A stretch of DNA of 23,184 nucleotides from Chara braunii (Eukaryota; Streptophyta; Charophyceae; Charales; Characeae), in contig BFEA01000034.1 in assembly GCA_003427395.1 (NCBI GenBank), positions 2,285,314-2,308,497 on the forward strand, written 5' to 3'. A program made the translations under genes and the position numbers. Positions 1 to 7,824 of this stretch are shown here, one piece after another. A model generated the notes under the pieces. That model worked only from the letters and a program-made list of their open reading frames with translations. It was not told where the DNA came from and did no database searches. Each line of letters opens with the position of its first letter. Positions within the stretch are counted from its first letter, which is position 1.

Positions 1-66
1 ACGAGTAGCGTACGAGTACAAGAGTACGAGTCCGTACTCGTACGAGGGTGCGTACAAGTGGCAACG
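1..66 (+). repeat. Dispersed repeat R1, copy 1, with an 11-bp hairpin
   Basis: Positions 1-65 match 14756-14820 in direct orientation at 61 of 65 bases. The unit folds as an 11-bp perfect stem, CGTACGAGTAC (9-19) with GTACTCGTACG (34-44), around a 14-nt loop. A shorter competing 7-bp stem (22-28 with 33-39) is also possible. The window starts inside the repeat, because the second copy extends further upstream. No coding potential is seen. Confidence 0.85.
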
Positions 67-196
67 TAGGGTAGTTGCTCGCCACGTACTAGAGTCATAG
101 GAGTTAGTTTCAATTCCTACATTTTTTTAGCTGAGATCTTTTTACTTAGATCAATTTCTGCATTTTCTGGGATCTCTTATTTATACTTGGTCTTAT
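67..196. other. No gene seen
   Basis: AT-rich spacer between R1 and the 120-bp array. The words AGGAGTTAGT and TTCCTACATTTTT resemble parts of the array monomer, so this may be a decayed leading monomer. Confidence 0.4.
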
Positions 197-760
197 ATAA
201 ATCTTGGTAAGCTACTTTCTCTACGCGAAGCGCTACCGAAATTTCTACCAAACCAAGGAGTTAGTCAAAACTTTGTCTTCTTCAGGATTCGGTCAGGTTG
301 GTTTTTTGACTTAGTAAGAATCTGGGAAGCCTCCTTTTCGAAAGGAAGTACTGTCGAAATTTTTACTAATTCAGGGAGTTAGACGAAATTGGGCCTTGAA
401 GGCTCAAAGTCATTTCAGATTCTAAACTTAGATTTGTATAAATCTTGGAATAGCACTTTCTCTACGGCAAGCGCTGCCGAAATTTCTACAAATCTAAGGA
501 GATGGTTAAAAATATGTCTTAACAGAACTCAAACTTTATGTTTAAGTTCATATATGACTTAGTACAAATCCGGAAAGTCTTCCTTTCTAAAAGGAGTGCT
601 GCCAATTTTTTTTTTAAATCAGGAAGTTAGACAAGTTTTGACTTTCTGGAATCCAAAAGTTTGATTTTTGAGTTAGTACAAATTTTGCAATGACACTTTT
701 TCTACGGGAAGCGCTGCCGAAATTTTCCTAACTTAGAGGAGTTATATTATATTTCGATAG
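197..760 (+). repeat. Tandem array of ~120-bp monomers with ~240-bp higher-order period
   Basis: Five diverged monomers can be read. The anchor CTAC-G-GAAGCGCT-CCGAAATTT recurs at 221, 462 and 702, spaced 241 and 240 bp. Two monomers of a second type lie between them (anchors near 353 and 600). An (A/G)GGAGTTAG-like word recurs at about 257, 374, 497, 621 and 738. The intermediate monomers hold the hairpin CCTTT/AAAGG with loops TCG and CTA. Monomer 3 instead has CGGCA-AGCGC-TGCCG. Thus stems sit at equivalent places with different sequences. Noncoding as far as can be seen. Confidence 0.75.
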
Positions 761-884
761 GTGGCGATTTCTGGAGATCCACTCTATGTAGGGAAGATTA
801 TGTCAGGGTTTACCTTTGCTTTGAACGCTGCTTAGTGGTAGATTCGGGCTTAGTAAAAAAAAAAGGTTTGAGTAAGATCGTGAT

Positions 885-902
885 ATGGAGATTATTCTCC
901 AT
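885..902 (+). repeat. 7-bp hairpin with TTAT loop
   Basis: ATGGAGA-TTAT-TCTCCAT is a perfect stem. It lies about 110 bp before the CTGTTATC hairpin of R2. A hairpin at the matching distance in the inverted right arm (11409-11431) has different arms. A hairpin at 20312-20329 has the same TTAT loop but different arms. Confidence 0.6.
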
Positions 903-929
903 GAACTTATAGACTTAGTTTGGGGATTG

Positions 930-1500
930 GCCTTGTGTTACAGGTCTTCTTGAACGAGTCGATTCAGAATTTGGGCTAGACTCACAACTTTGATCCCACG
1001 AGGATCACCTTCTGTTATCACTGATAACAGGTCGGTTGTCGATTCATCGGTTTACGACTCAATTTCAACTCGTCCTTGATACTCATCCTAAAAAGGTTTT
1101 AGCCCTGGTGATTTTTATTGTTTTGTTAAGGTTTCACCCAGACTTTTATTGAATGGTCATTTAACAAAGGTACTGAGTATTTATTTATGGTTGGCTGGCT
1201 GGAGGTTGGGGTTTGCATGGGTAAAGCGAGGGGTATGAGTACATAGAGTGGTTGGGGTTGACTCCGTGTAGTGTGTGGACTTTGTGGGACTTTTTATGTG
1301 ATTGCAGGTTTGTTCTGTGGCTCGGGCTTTGGATTGGACTGTCTGCGATCACACATATACATATGGTTGTGAGGAGTCCCACTGTGATTGTGAGAAGTGG
1401 TCGTTACATACTTATCCCCTTGTATATATATATATATATATATGGAGAGTTTTTCATCTGGTGTGGGTGAGTGATAGTCTACTTTGATTTTGGTTAAGGT
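930..1500 (+). repeat. Repeat block R2, left (plus) copy
   Basis: Several stretches match the minus strand of 10768-11365 in the same order. The hairpin CTGTTATC/GATAACAG plus GGTCGGT at 1012-1037 matches 11264-11290. GGTTGGGGTTGACTCCG near 1249 matches about 11030-11060. GCAGGT...TTTGGATTG at 1304-1335 matches 10951-10998. The word at 1473-1499 matches 10768-10797. Overall divergence is substantial and indels are common. No gene is recognised. A 72-codon open frame at 1252-1470 runs into a microsatellite and is not supported as coding. Confidence 0.7.
1423..1442. repeat. (TA)n microsatellite
   Basis: Uninterrupted TA dinucleotides of about 20 bp, lying within R2. The inverted copy lacks it. 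Confidence 0.9.
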
Positions 1501-1526
1501 AGATTATCATTTACAGTGTAATCAGT

Positions 1527-1608
1527 GAGGGGATTCTGCTGACTGTTGAGGGTTCAGCCTCCTGATGAGTCGGTGAAACTCCGACGAAACTGTTTGTCGC
1601 AACCCCTC
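1527..1608 (+). ncRNA. Hammerhead self-cleaving ribozyme
   Basis: All invariant core positions of a hammerhead are present in order. CUGAUGA lies at 1562-1568, stem II GUCGG/CCGAC (1569-1573/1581-1585) has loop UGAAACU, and GAAA lies at 1586-1589. As a type III molecule, stem I is GAGG-GUUCAG-CCUC (1548-1561), directly abutting the core. The cleavage triplet is GUU at 1545-1547. Stem III is an unbulged register pairing 1527-1546 with 1589-1608: 15 of 20 positions pair, including a perfect GAGGGG/CCCCUC at its base. A15.1-U16.1 (1589/1546) and the following C-G pair (1590/1545) are as expected. In nature such ribozymes process RNAs of viroid-like agents, retrozymes and Penelope-like elements. 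Here it lies between two microsatellites in the left arm's extra segment and is absent from the inverted arm. A type I fold using GUC at 1596-1598 is an alternative. Confidence 0.85.
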
Positions 1609-1667
1609 GTTTGTTGTCCTCTTCTCTCTCTCTGCCTACGGTTTACCGGGCGGTTCTGTTTGTGACG

Positions 1668-1726
<59 letters not shown>
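1668..1726. repeat. (AT)n-(TG)n compound microsatellite
   Basis: AT dinucleotides at 1668-1690 pass directly into TG dinucleotides at 1691-1726. With the TA run at 1423 it brackets the ribozyme. Confidence 0.95.
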
Positions 1727-1731
<5 letters not shown>

Positions 1732-1902
1732 CACATTGAAGGTTCGCATGGCCTAAGGAGCCAGCATATTAACGGTTAAATAGGGGTTGAGGTAGGCAGA
1801 AAAACCCGGCCTCTTGATTGTATACCTGTTCTAATTTCTTAGTCGGACGTTGGTCGTGGGCCGGGATTCAAGGTCCTTGTCCAGGACATCCCAAACTCTA
1901 GA

Positions 1903-2104
1903 CTCTGCGGGGAAGGAACCTTCTCCCGCGCAGAGCCTATTCCCCCCGCCTGCTAAGACACTCAAGCCAAAGGTCTGAGGTCTCTTGGCGGCCGCACGAC
2001 TATTCCTTCAGCCGTGCAATATCGTGAGGGAGTAGACCCCCACGATACTTCGAGTCTGACACTTGAGTGTCATAAGCGGTACTCGGATCCACGAGGGACC
2101 GCTT
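1903..2104 (+). repeat. Cluster of five strong hairpins
   Basis: Stems in order are CTCTGCG/CGCAGAG (1903-1935, continuing inward as GAAG/CTTC), GCACG/CGTGC (1994-2017), TATCGTG/CACGATA (2020-2047, inner GGG/CCC), the 14-nt palindrome GACACTTGAGTGTC (2058-2071), and AAGCGGT/ACCGCTT (2074-2104, inner CTCG/CGAG). The last four are nearly back to back. No protein or known RNA family was recognised. The stretch lies in the part of the left arm that has no partner in the right arm. Confidence 0.6.
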
Positions 2105-2423
2105 GATTATGGGCATTACATAGTACGCCATCACTGCGACTGCTTGCGTATGCTTGCATTGCGAGTCGATATGAGAAAGTCGGGCGTCCGCGCGGTTTTA
2201 TACTAAGTCTCGCGTGCGACTCCTATCCGAGTCCGCATCGGAAAAGTTATGGGATGGCTACCGAGGGACTAGGAGCGTTGTCGCGGTGTTTCTGTTGTGT
2301 CGTTTCATGCGTATGTTGTGTGTGTATTTTATTTTTATGTTTCTTATAGTGGTGTGCGCGTGGCGCGTGGGATACGTCCTAGTCGACCGGCGACGAGTCG
2401 CGCTTGGGACCTCAGCCCCCCAA
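2105..2423. other. No gene seen
   Basis: GC-richer spacer with many GAGTCG-type words and a T-rich stretch near 2320. Overlapping short open frames occur on both strands without coding character. Confidence 0.4.
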
Positions 2424-2815
2424 GATGTCGGTTCGCGTGCGGGTCCGATAGAGGTGTAGTACCGCGCGTACCCCCTATTGCTACAGCGAATGAGAAACAC
2501 CCTCCGCTGGTCCATCTCTACGATTGCAACTGATTAACTTTCGTTATGTGGGCTAGTAACTCGGCGGGGATACGCCCACCGAAGGGAGGTGACAACTCCG
2601 TAAGGTGGAGGTAAGTCGTGCCTCGCGTAGGCCCTATCCTGTCGTAGGGGCCCGCGAGAGGTATGGCTGGCGCACTCGGCCGTAGCACCTTTCGGAAGCT
2701 CCATGTATGTATCGTAACGAGGATTAAATGCCAACTCCTGCGTGACGCGGCCGGGAGGGTCCCGCGCTGCCCTTGAGTGGTGCCGGACCGATGCGCTCGA
2801 CACCGGCCACAAGGT
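2424..2815 (+). repeat. Structured repeat R3, copy 1
   Basis: Homologous to the minus strand of 10300-10660. ACCGCGCGTACCCC is identical at 2461-2474 and 10636-10623. GAGAGGTAT (2656-2664) and CCTGCGTGAC near its 3' end are also shared. Conserved structure includes a hairpin at 2622-2658, CTCGCG/CGCGAG continued by GGCC-CTA/TAG-g-GGCC. A long-range stem pairs ATCTCTAC (2514-2521) with GTGGAGGT (2605-2612), with two G-U wobbles. A small hairpin, CACC/GGTG, lies about 42 nt before CCTCGC. No reading frame is preserved between copies, so a structured RNA or RNA-like mobile element fits better than a gene. Confidence 0.7.
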
Positions 2816-2820
2816 GTTCA

Positions 2821-3042
2821 AACTCTCAAGCCAAGGACACTATGAAGTGAGGCGTGAACTGAAAGATTGGAAAGAGAGCTGACTCAGAAGGTTGAGAAAA
2901 AGACACGCTTATACAAGATGTAGAAGATTGTCTTGAGCTCGATCTGAAGTAGAGAAAGAAGAAAGAAGATACTGAAAAGAATGCAGCTATTGGGATGAAG
3001 GCTAGAGCGAGCAGTGTAAGCAACGGAGGGGACATTCACTAG
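2821..3042 (+). pseudogene. Decayed coding-like segment, charged and helical
   Basis: One plus-strand frame reads as soluble charged protein, for example EKDTLIQDVEDCLELDLK followed by RKKKEDTEKNAAIGMKARAS. It is interrupted by TGA at 2848, 2860 and 2893 and TAG at 2950, ending at TAG 3040. No TAA occurs in the frame. No ATG-started gene of useful length exists and no family was recognised. It directly follows R3 copy 1. It could be an exon remnant or a chance purine-rich frame, because the strand is strongly AG-biased here. Confidence 0.35.
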
Positions 3043-3595
3043 GGCCCTACTCCCCGTAGGAGTGATGGGGGTCAGGGAGTGTAAGGAGGAGAGGAAGTGT
3101 TGGGCGCGCCGTAGTGCGCTTCAAATTTCTTCTGAAAATCCTGTCTGGGGATGGAGTCCTCTCATACCACGCAGCAAACGAGTGGCGAGGATAGGGTCTC
3201 GAGTGAGCACCATGACCTCGTGGCTCATCATCCTCCTCCTCCGAACAGTATTCACGCCACGCGCGAGTTGGCGGCTCTTCGCGCACCTTCCTCGCTCTTC
3301 CTCCCCTTCCTCTTCCCTGTCCTCGACGTGCCTCAGGCATGGCGCAGGAATGAGAGAATGCGTGGCTATGGAAATCGAGAAAGTAAGCTGTACGGGAAAG
3401 TGGAGAGTGTAAACGGGAAGTGGTTGCGCAAAGTATGTAGCTGGGTGGTGTAGAAGAAAAAGAAAAGGAGGGAACGCTACGATAGAGAGGTCAACAGCGA
3501 GAGCAAAATTACTACGAGAGTCCACTGCGACACACAGAGAATGAATGAAGTCCTAGGGCGGGCGTTGCTTTATACTTGTCAATCGAAGTGATTTG
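3043..3595. other. No supported gene
   Basis: Overlapping open frames of 69-134 codons occur on both strands (for example minus 3121-3525). Their composition follows local AG/CT bias, and no motif, splice context or repeat conservation supports any of them. Confidence 0.5.
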
Positions 3596-3856
3596 ACCCA
3601 GCGGAGACGCTGGGTGGGGGATTGGTATCATGTCGGAGGGCGCGGTGTCCCTACCCTCCTTTGTATGCCAGATTTCTGCTCGGCGCACTCCCTTGTATTG
3701 ATGTCCACGGTTCATTGGACGTGTTTTGAAACACCTGCAGGCCTGGTACCGGAGTTGTACCATAGGACTTTCCTTTGGTCCACGCAAGCTCGGCGCCCTG
3801 CTGTACAGCAGAGCACTACCGGCTTGTAGCCGTGGTAGTCGCCAGGCTCGTCCTGG
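3596..3856 (+). repeat. Hairpin cluster with GAGA tetraloop stem
   Basis: Stems in order are ACCCAGCG-GAGA-CGCTGGGT (3596-3615, 8 bp), GTGTT-TTGA-AACAC (3721-3734), GGTAC/GTACC (3745-3761), the 14-nt palindrome CTGCTGTACAGCAG (3798-3811), ACTACC-GGCT/AGCC-gt-GGTAGT (3815-3839, 10 bp with a 2-nt bulge) and CCAGG/CCTGG (3842-3856). The last four occupy nearly contiguous DNA. Function is unknown. An overlapping minus-strand frame (3712-3936) has no independent support. Confidence 0.55.
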
Positions 3857-4077
3857 GATGCGGAGGTAGAGGGTCCGGCGTGGGTTTTTCTATTGCCCGC
3901 CAAGTACCCCTTCACCAGGTTATGGGTTAGGTGCACAGGGCAGAAGTCGTTGTCAAAAAGAGAGAAGGGAAAACGAAAAATAAAACGTCAAATTTGAACA
4001 CTCGTTTTAGTTCGGGAAGAATCCGGTGGCTTTAGGCCACTGTGATGTTACCATTTCCTTTCCTTTTCTGATTTTGC
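3857..4077. other. No gene seen
   Basis: Mixed-composition spacer. A possible GGC/GCC plus GGG/CCC stem lies near 3875-3900. It ends in AT-rich sequence before the TAT run. Confidence 0.4.
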
Positions 4078-4118
4078 TGCTACTATTATTATTATTATTA
4101 TTATTACTACTATTATTT
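4078..4118. repeat. (TAT)n microsatellite
   Basis: Imperfect CTA/TAT trinucleotides, the reverse-phase relative of the (TAA)n runs elsewhere in the window. Confidence 0.85.
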
Positions 4119-4257
4119 AATTTTCGTTCGACCTGTCATTTCGCGGGAAAGCCAACGGGTCGAATTCTTAGCTCAGAGTGTGGTCTACGACCTAAGTTGG
4201 CCGACCTCTCGTATACCGTCTGTGGATGAGCTGTCTGCTTGTGCGCCGTGTAATGGG

Positions 4258-4500
4258 ACCCCAAAAGAGGGGTGACCCGCGGCCGCATCGGTAGGAGGCA
4301 TATCACCCCCCATGGAGGGTCATAAGCCCCCTCCTTGCCATCGGACACGGGTACCCGATAGAGATAAGCCGGCGGTTCATTTTGAAGAGACAAGAGCGGT
4401 CGTCGATATCTCGTTATGGGACCACAGTGTCGAATCCGCAGTCCTGTCACTGAGATCTGGGACTGATGGTGGCGTGAGGTTTAGACCGCGCCCGACCGTT
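4258..4500. repeat. Hairpin-rich GC segment
   Basis: Stems include ACCCC-AAAAGA-GGGGT (4258-4273), GGAGGG/CCCTCC (4314-4334), ATCGG/CCGAT (4340-4359, competing with the palindrome CGGGTACCCG) and AGTCC/GGACT near 4440-4466. No homologous copy was found in the window. A minus-strand frame at 4136-4450 is not supported as a gene. Confidence 0.4.
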
Positions 4501-4756
4501 GGGTTATACACTTAAGCGTTTCCAAAATCACCTAATTTTAATTTATTTCATAATCTATAAAATTTTAAATTTTCTTTAATTTTAAAAGGTTTAAAAAGAA
4601 CTAATTTGGGTCATTCATTTAGAGCGCGGGGATCTTGGCAAACAACGATTCTATAAAGGAAGAGAGGAGAGGCCTGTAAGTGCGCGGCGTGCTTTTGTTT
4701 CTCTGAGAAAAGGGGCGCAACACGCTACCAGTCGGGTAGTGCTTAGTGTGCGCTAA
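4501..4756. other. No gene seen
   Basis: AT-rich TTTTAAA/TTTAATTT stretch at about 4525-4600, then mixed sequence. It might hold a promoter for the following frame, but no specific element is recognisable. Confidence 0.4.
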
Positions 4757-5305
4757 GTGGCACGTTGTGCTTGGATAGCAACCTGGTATTGCGCCGCGTC
4801 TGCTGATAGCCTGGCTATGGCACGCAGTAATGGCCTGCACGGCTACCGGCCGGATTGCTGGAAGTACACTACTCGCTGGTCTCCTATGTTTGGCGAAGGT
4901 CCCAGGATCGCTACGACCCTAAGTTACAGCGGGGGAGATGAGGCGAGGCTAAAAGTTACTGTAGAGGGAGCGAGAGAGGAGGAAATGAAGGAGGACCAGA
5001 GACTGCAGTTGGCCGTCATGGAATCTAAGACTGAGGTTCGCATGACCATTACTTACCATGAGGTTGAAACTTCAACGGACACGGCTGAGCGAGCGCAGCA
5101 ACATCTGGACCGCGATTCCGAGGCCGAGAGTGACGCCAGCGATTTGGAAGCGGAAACTCAGTCCTGGCACAGACTGGACCAGATCCGCAGGAACCACCCG
5201 CTGGCTGGGACGGTGGAAGACGGCCCTGAAGCTAGTTCGGGATCGGCAGTGAGAGAGAGAGCGAGACCAACAGAGATTGGCCCATCGGGAACACGAGACC
5301 GGTAG
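4757..5305 (+). CDS. Hypothetical acidic, Ser/Thr/Glu-rich open frame
   Basis: A 549-nt frame opens right after an in-frame TAA. The first ATG is at 4817, giving 162 residues. The C-terminal two-thirds are strongly charged, with stretches such as EGAREEEMKEDQRLQLAVME and HLDRDSEAESDASDLEAE, typical of a soluble disordered or coiled protein. No domain, signal peptide or membrane segment is visible and no family was recognised. Downstream the coding-like signal continues in other frames (for example VEYGPEDSSASRD just after the stop), so this may be the least damaged part of a decayed longer gene. It lies in the centre of the inverted-arm structure. It could instead be a chance frame in AG-rich DNA. 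Confidence 0.3.
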   Translation: MARCAWIATWYCAASADSLAMARSNGLHGYRPDCWKYTTRWSPMFGEGPRIATTLSYSGGDEARLKVTVEGAREEEMKEDQRLQLAVMESKTEVRMTITYHEVETSTDTAERAQQHLDRDSEAESDASDLEAETQSWHRLDQIRRNHPLAGTVEDGPEASSGSAVRERARPTEIGPSGTRDR

Positions 5306-5815
5306 AGTATGGTCCAGAGGACAGTTCGGCCTCGCGGGACTAGGGATGGATGACACGCGTCAAATCGGGACGCGAGGCAGTTACAGATGACGATAAGGGG
5401 GACTGAGTTGCGTGTGGGCACGACACACAAAACAGGCGTGAGCATGCACACAGAAAAGGGGAGAGGCGGGTGCAGCATTTGTGGGGAATGTTGACCTCAG
5501 CCTGTCCTCCAGAGCGTGAGTGAGCAGGAAGATGAGTACACGGAACAGGGAGAGAGTCAACTCTTCTTGCGCATCGTCAGTGAGTGTCCAACTTTGGTAC
5601 GCTCTTGCGTCTTACCGGAGGAATCAGATCTCTCGCTCACGTTCGGTAGAACTTATGATCGATGTCGGCGAGTAGGAGCGAGAGAGTATACAGTGCTCCC
5701 TACCGTCTACAGCCCTTGGACTAGAGACGGTCAGGAAAAGGCTCGTGATCTTAGTACAGGAGACGATCGAGGTCCAGATAGAGAAAGTTGGGAGTTGATT
5801 AGAAGTACAATCTAA
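5306..5815 (+). pseudogene. Decayed coding-like sequence, frame-shifted continuation
   Basis: Coding-like peptides continue on the plus strand after the preceding frame. GGCSICGEC (about 5465-5490) is a short C-x2-C-x2-C cluster, followed by an in-frame TGA. The open frame at 5516-5815 then reads SEQEDEYTEQGESQLFLRIV and on to SWELIRSTI. No ATG begins it. Frame changes and TGA codons prevent a single product. No family was recognised. The cysteine cluster hints at a metal-binding knuckle, but three cysteines alone are weak evidence. Confidence 0.3.
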
Positions 5816-5912
5816 GCAGTGTTTCACATGTCTACTTAGGAGGTTAACTCCAATATTCTCTGCAACTTCCAATCACGACTAAGTGGAGGGTGGCTATCGC
5901 TATCAAGAATGC

Positions 5913-6720
5913 GCGAAAAGAGTGCTCGAGAGGCGAGAGAAACCAGCAAGCAGTGAACTCGCGCGCATTTTCAGATTATAAGGCCCTTGATATTGTGAAA
6001 AGGGGCTACTTTTGAAGGTAGACCATGTCAAGAAGGGCGCACTGACAGATGCACCCTCAACCTTTGCTGTTGACGTCAACGTCCTTAGACGTGACCAAGC
6101 TATCGAGGCCAATTGCGATATATCGCCTTCTCCGATGGAGATCAAGTTATGAGTATGGAACTGAGAGCACGTGAGAGGGAAGGAGGGTCAGACTTGCGTA
6201 AAGACGGTGAGTGACCACTGTTGACGCCAACCACCTGAGTATCTCCCAGTCGTGAGACGTTTCAAGGAGTGAATGCTCTCTGCATGCGGAAGAGGGAAAA
6301 TAATTACCTGAAAGCGGGATTTGAATATTCCAATAAGTCTGCCCGAGACGTACGTGAGGAGCGCACGATTGTGGGGTGGATGACGACACTGCTCATACCG
6401 ACGCTGTCGTGTATGCTGACGCGCTCCACTCATGACAAATGCGCTTTCTTAAGTCGATGAACTCTTGCGAACAGTGGCAACGCAAGTTGGCTTTTGTTTG
6501 ATCCCAGAGTAACTATACAGGATGAAACCTTAGCCACGTACGCTAATAACAGGGGAAGAGCATGTATGGAATACGCTAGAGCTAATGACCTCTTCGAGCA
6601 AAACTGCTCTTGATGAGAGGTCGAGACGATGAAGAGATGGCACGAGTGAGCTATTGATAGGAGGAAGGCCTTCAGATGAGGCAGTGCTTGGTACTAGACA
6701 CTCGGTGATATAAGGAAGTA
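5913..6720 (+). pseudogene. Decayed coding sequence with several frameshifts
   Basis: Protein-like plus-strand segments follow one another with small frame changes. They include NSRAFSDYKALDIVKRGYF (about 5955-6013), DAPSTFAVDVNVLRRDQAIE (about 6045-6110), RKRENNYLKAGFEYSNKSAR (about 6290-6345), AHTDAVVYADALHS, FLKSMNSCEQWQRKLAFV, ETLATYANNRGRACMEYARA (about 6526-6585) and GRPSDEAVLGTRHSVI (about 6665-6710). Each looks like ordinary soluble protein, but none is open for more than about 60 codons. The minus strand does not show comparable segments. I recognise no family. Most likely this is an old pseudogene, probably of a mobile element given its position between repeat arms. Confidence 0.45.
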
Positions 6721-6764
6721 AGACGAGCGGTAAACTTCCAGTTTAGACTCAATGGTTAAACGTA

Positions 6765-6848
6765 NCANTATTCGAGGGTAGTTGGTTTAATTCATGANAG
6801 TGAAACACAAAGCGGGTAAGAGGTTCGATGTCTGTGTGCTCCGTAAAN
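6765..6848. other. Low-quality bases
   Basis: Single N calls at 6765, 6768, 6798 and 6848. Frame changes in the neighbourhood could partly be sequencing errors. A short coding-like frame (VKHKAGKRFDVCVLRK) runs across two of the Ns. Confidence 0.9.
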
Positions 6849-6951
6849 ATAAGAGATGTTGACGTCTGTCGAGAGAAATAAGACAAATTAAAGCTTGACT
6901 TATATTGGGTTCCTAGCCCCGACGAGTGACCTCGGTGATAATTGTTCCCCC

Positions 6952-6971
6952 TTTTTTTTTTTTTTTTTTTT
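6952..6971. repeat. Poly(T) run of 20
   Basis: Uninterrupted T run after a C-run. It could be the tail of a minus-strand retroposed sequence, but no such element was identified. Confidence 0.8.
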
Positions 6972-7232
6972 CCGCCCACTGCATGAGATCACAAGTGCAA
7001 ATAGGACCTCAGCTTCTATTTTTTCTTCGTGCGATTGCGCAAATGTGTGAGAGCATGATCTTACACAGGCTCATCGGATCAAGCATGTACTAGCAATCAT
7101 ACGAGTGTGCTTGTGATCTGTGAATAGTCGAGTGTGTAACCATACAAACTTGCACGAACTTGAGTGGACGAGAGAATATTCAAACACTTGCATCCGGCCG
7201 AGTGACGAATGTGCAAACTCATCGCAATATGA

Positions 7233-7745
7233 GTATGTAGATCCGCTCTAGAACACACTGAACGCACTTGTTCTGCCAAAGGGGAACGTGTAGATGAATT
7301 TTCCGATTATGTTCCATGGTTTATCTTCATTGAACAAATGGGAAAAGGAAAGTCAAGACTAAGAAAAATCTCCTATATGAGGCTATATCCTTGCAAAGTT
7401 TCTACTTGACGGTGACTAACTAACTCTCATTCTATCGCTTCTCTAGTCTGCAGCGTCTAATTAAGGGAGAAGGGGCTCATTACAAACGCTGTGTCAGTAA
7501 ACCCTGCCCTTTCAGAGTGAGCTGCCCAGAAAACGGTGGACCAGAACGTTCCCTTTTTCTCTTCTGCGTGCCCTCCGCATTTGATCTGTAGTACATGCCT
7601 AGGTGGTCAGTCATCAGTTTTCACTCGTAATACTAAGTGGTCTAGACTGAGGCCCCCGATAACTTGGGTCTTGAGCTATGAAGTCAGAACTACCTCAGTC
7701 GATGCATTAATCGGACCGTTGTCAGTGGCATCCAATACGAAGTGA
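7233..7745 (+). pseudogene. Decayed coding sequence with a C-x4-C zinc-finger-like trace
   Basis: Three overlapping plus-strand frames carry protein-like sequence in succession. The first, 7233-7409, includes DYVPWFIFIEQMGKGKSRLR. The second, 7424-7591, includes HYKRCVSKPCPFRVSCPENG. The third, the tail of 7536-7745, includes ITWVLSYEVRTTSVDALIG. The second segment has the spacing C-x4-C-P-F-R-V, a run of about 26 residues, then a damaged position and a cysteine. This loosely resembles the C-x4-C...H-x-C finger at the N-terminus of Mutator-like (MULE/FAR1) transposases. The histidine is not visible, so this is a suggestion only. The segment lies between the inverted repeat arms, where a transposase would be expected. 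Confidence 0.4.
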
Positions 7746-7824
7746 ACAGTACTTGATGCTAAGGCTGCACGGTTGCTAACCGGGTAGGATCTGTATTTGG
7801 TGATGGTTCAGGCACTAACTGAGC

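Noticed and set aside
1252-1487. Short open frames in R2 near 1.3 kb
   Set aside because: They extend into a TA microsatellite and are not conserved in the inverted R2 copy.
2580-2660. Resemblance of R3 to a small-subunit rRNA 3' end (AAGTCGT-like word)
   Set aside because: Only a few bases agree, and the surrounding helices do not follow the rRNA.
7595-7625. Minus-strand CTGATGA near 7609 as a second hammerhead
   Set aside because: No GAAA at the right distance and no stem II.
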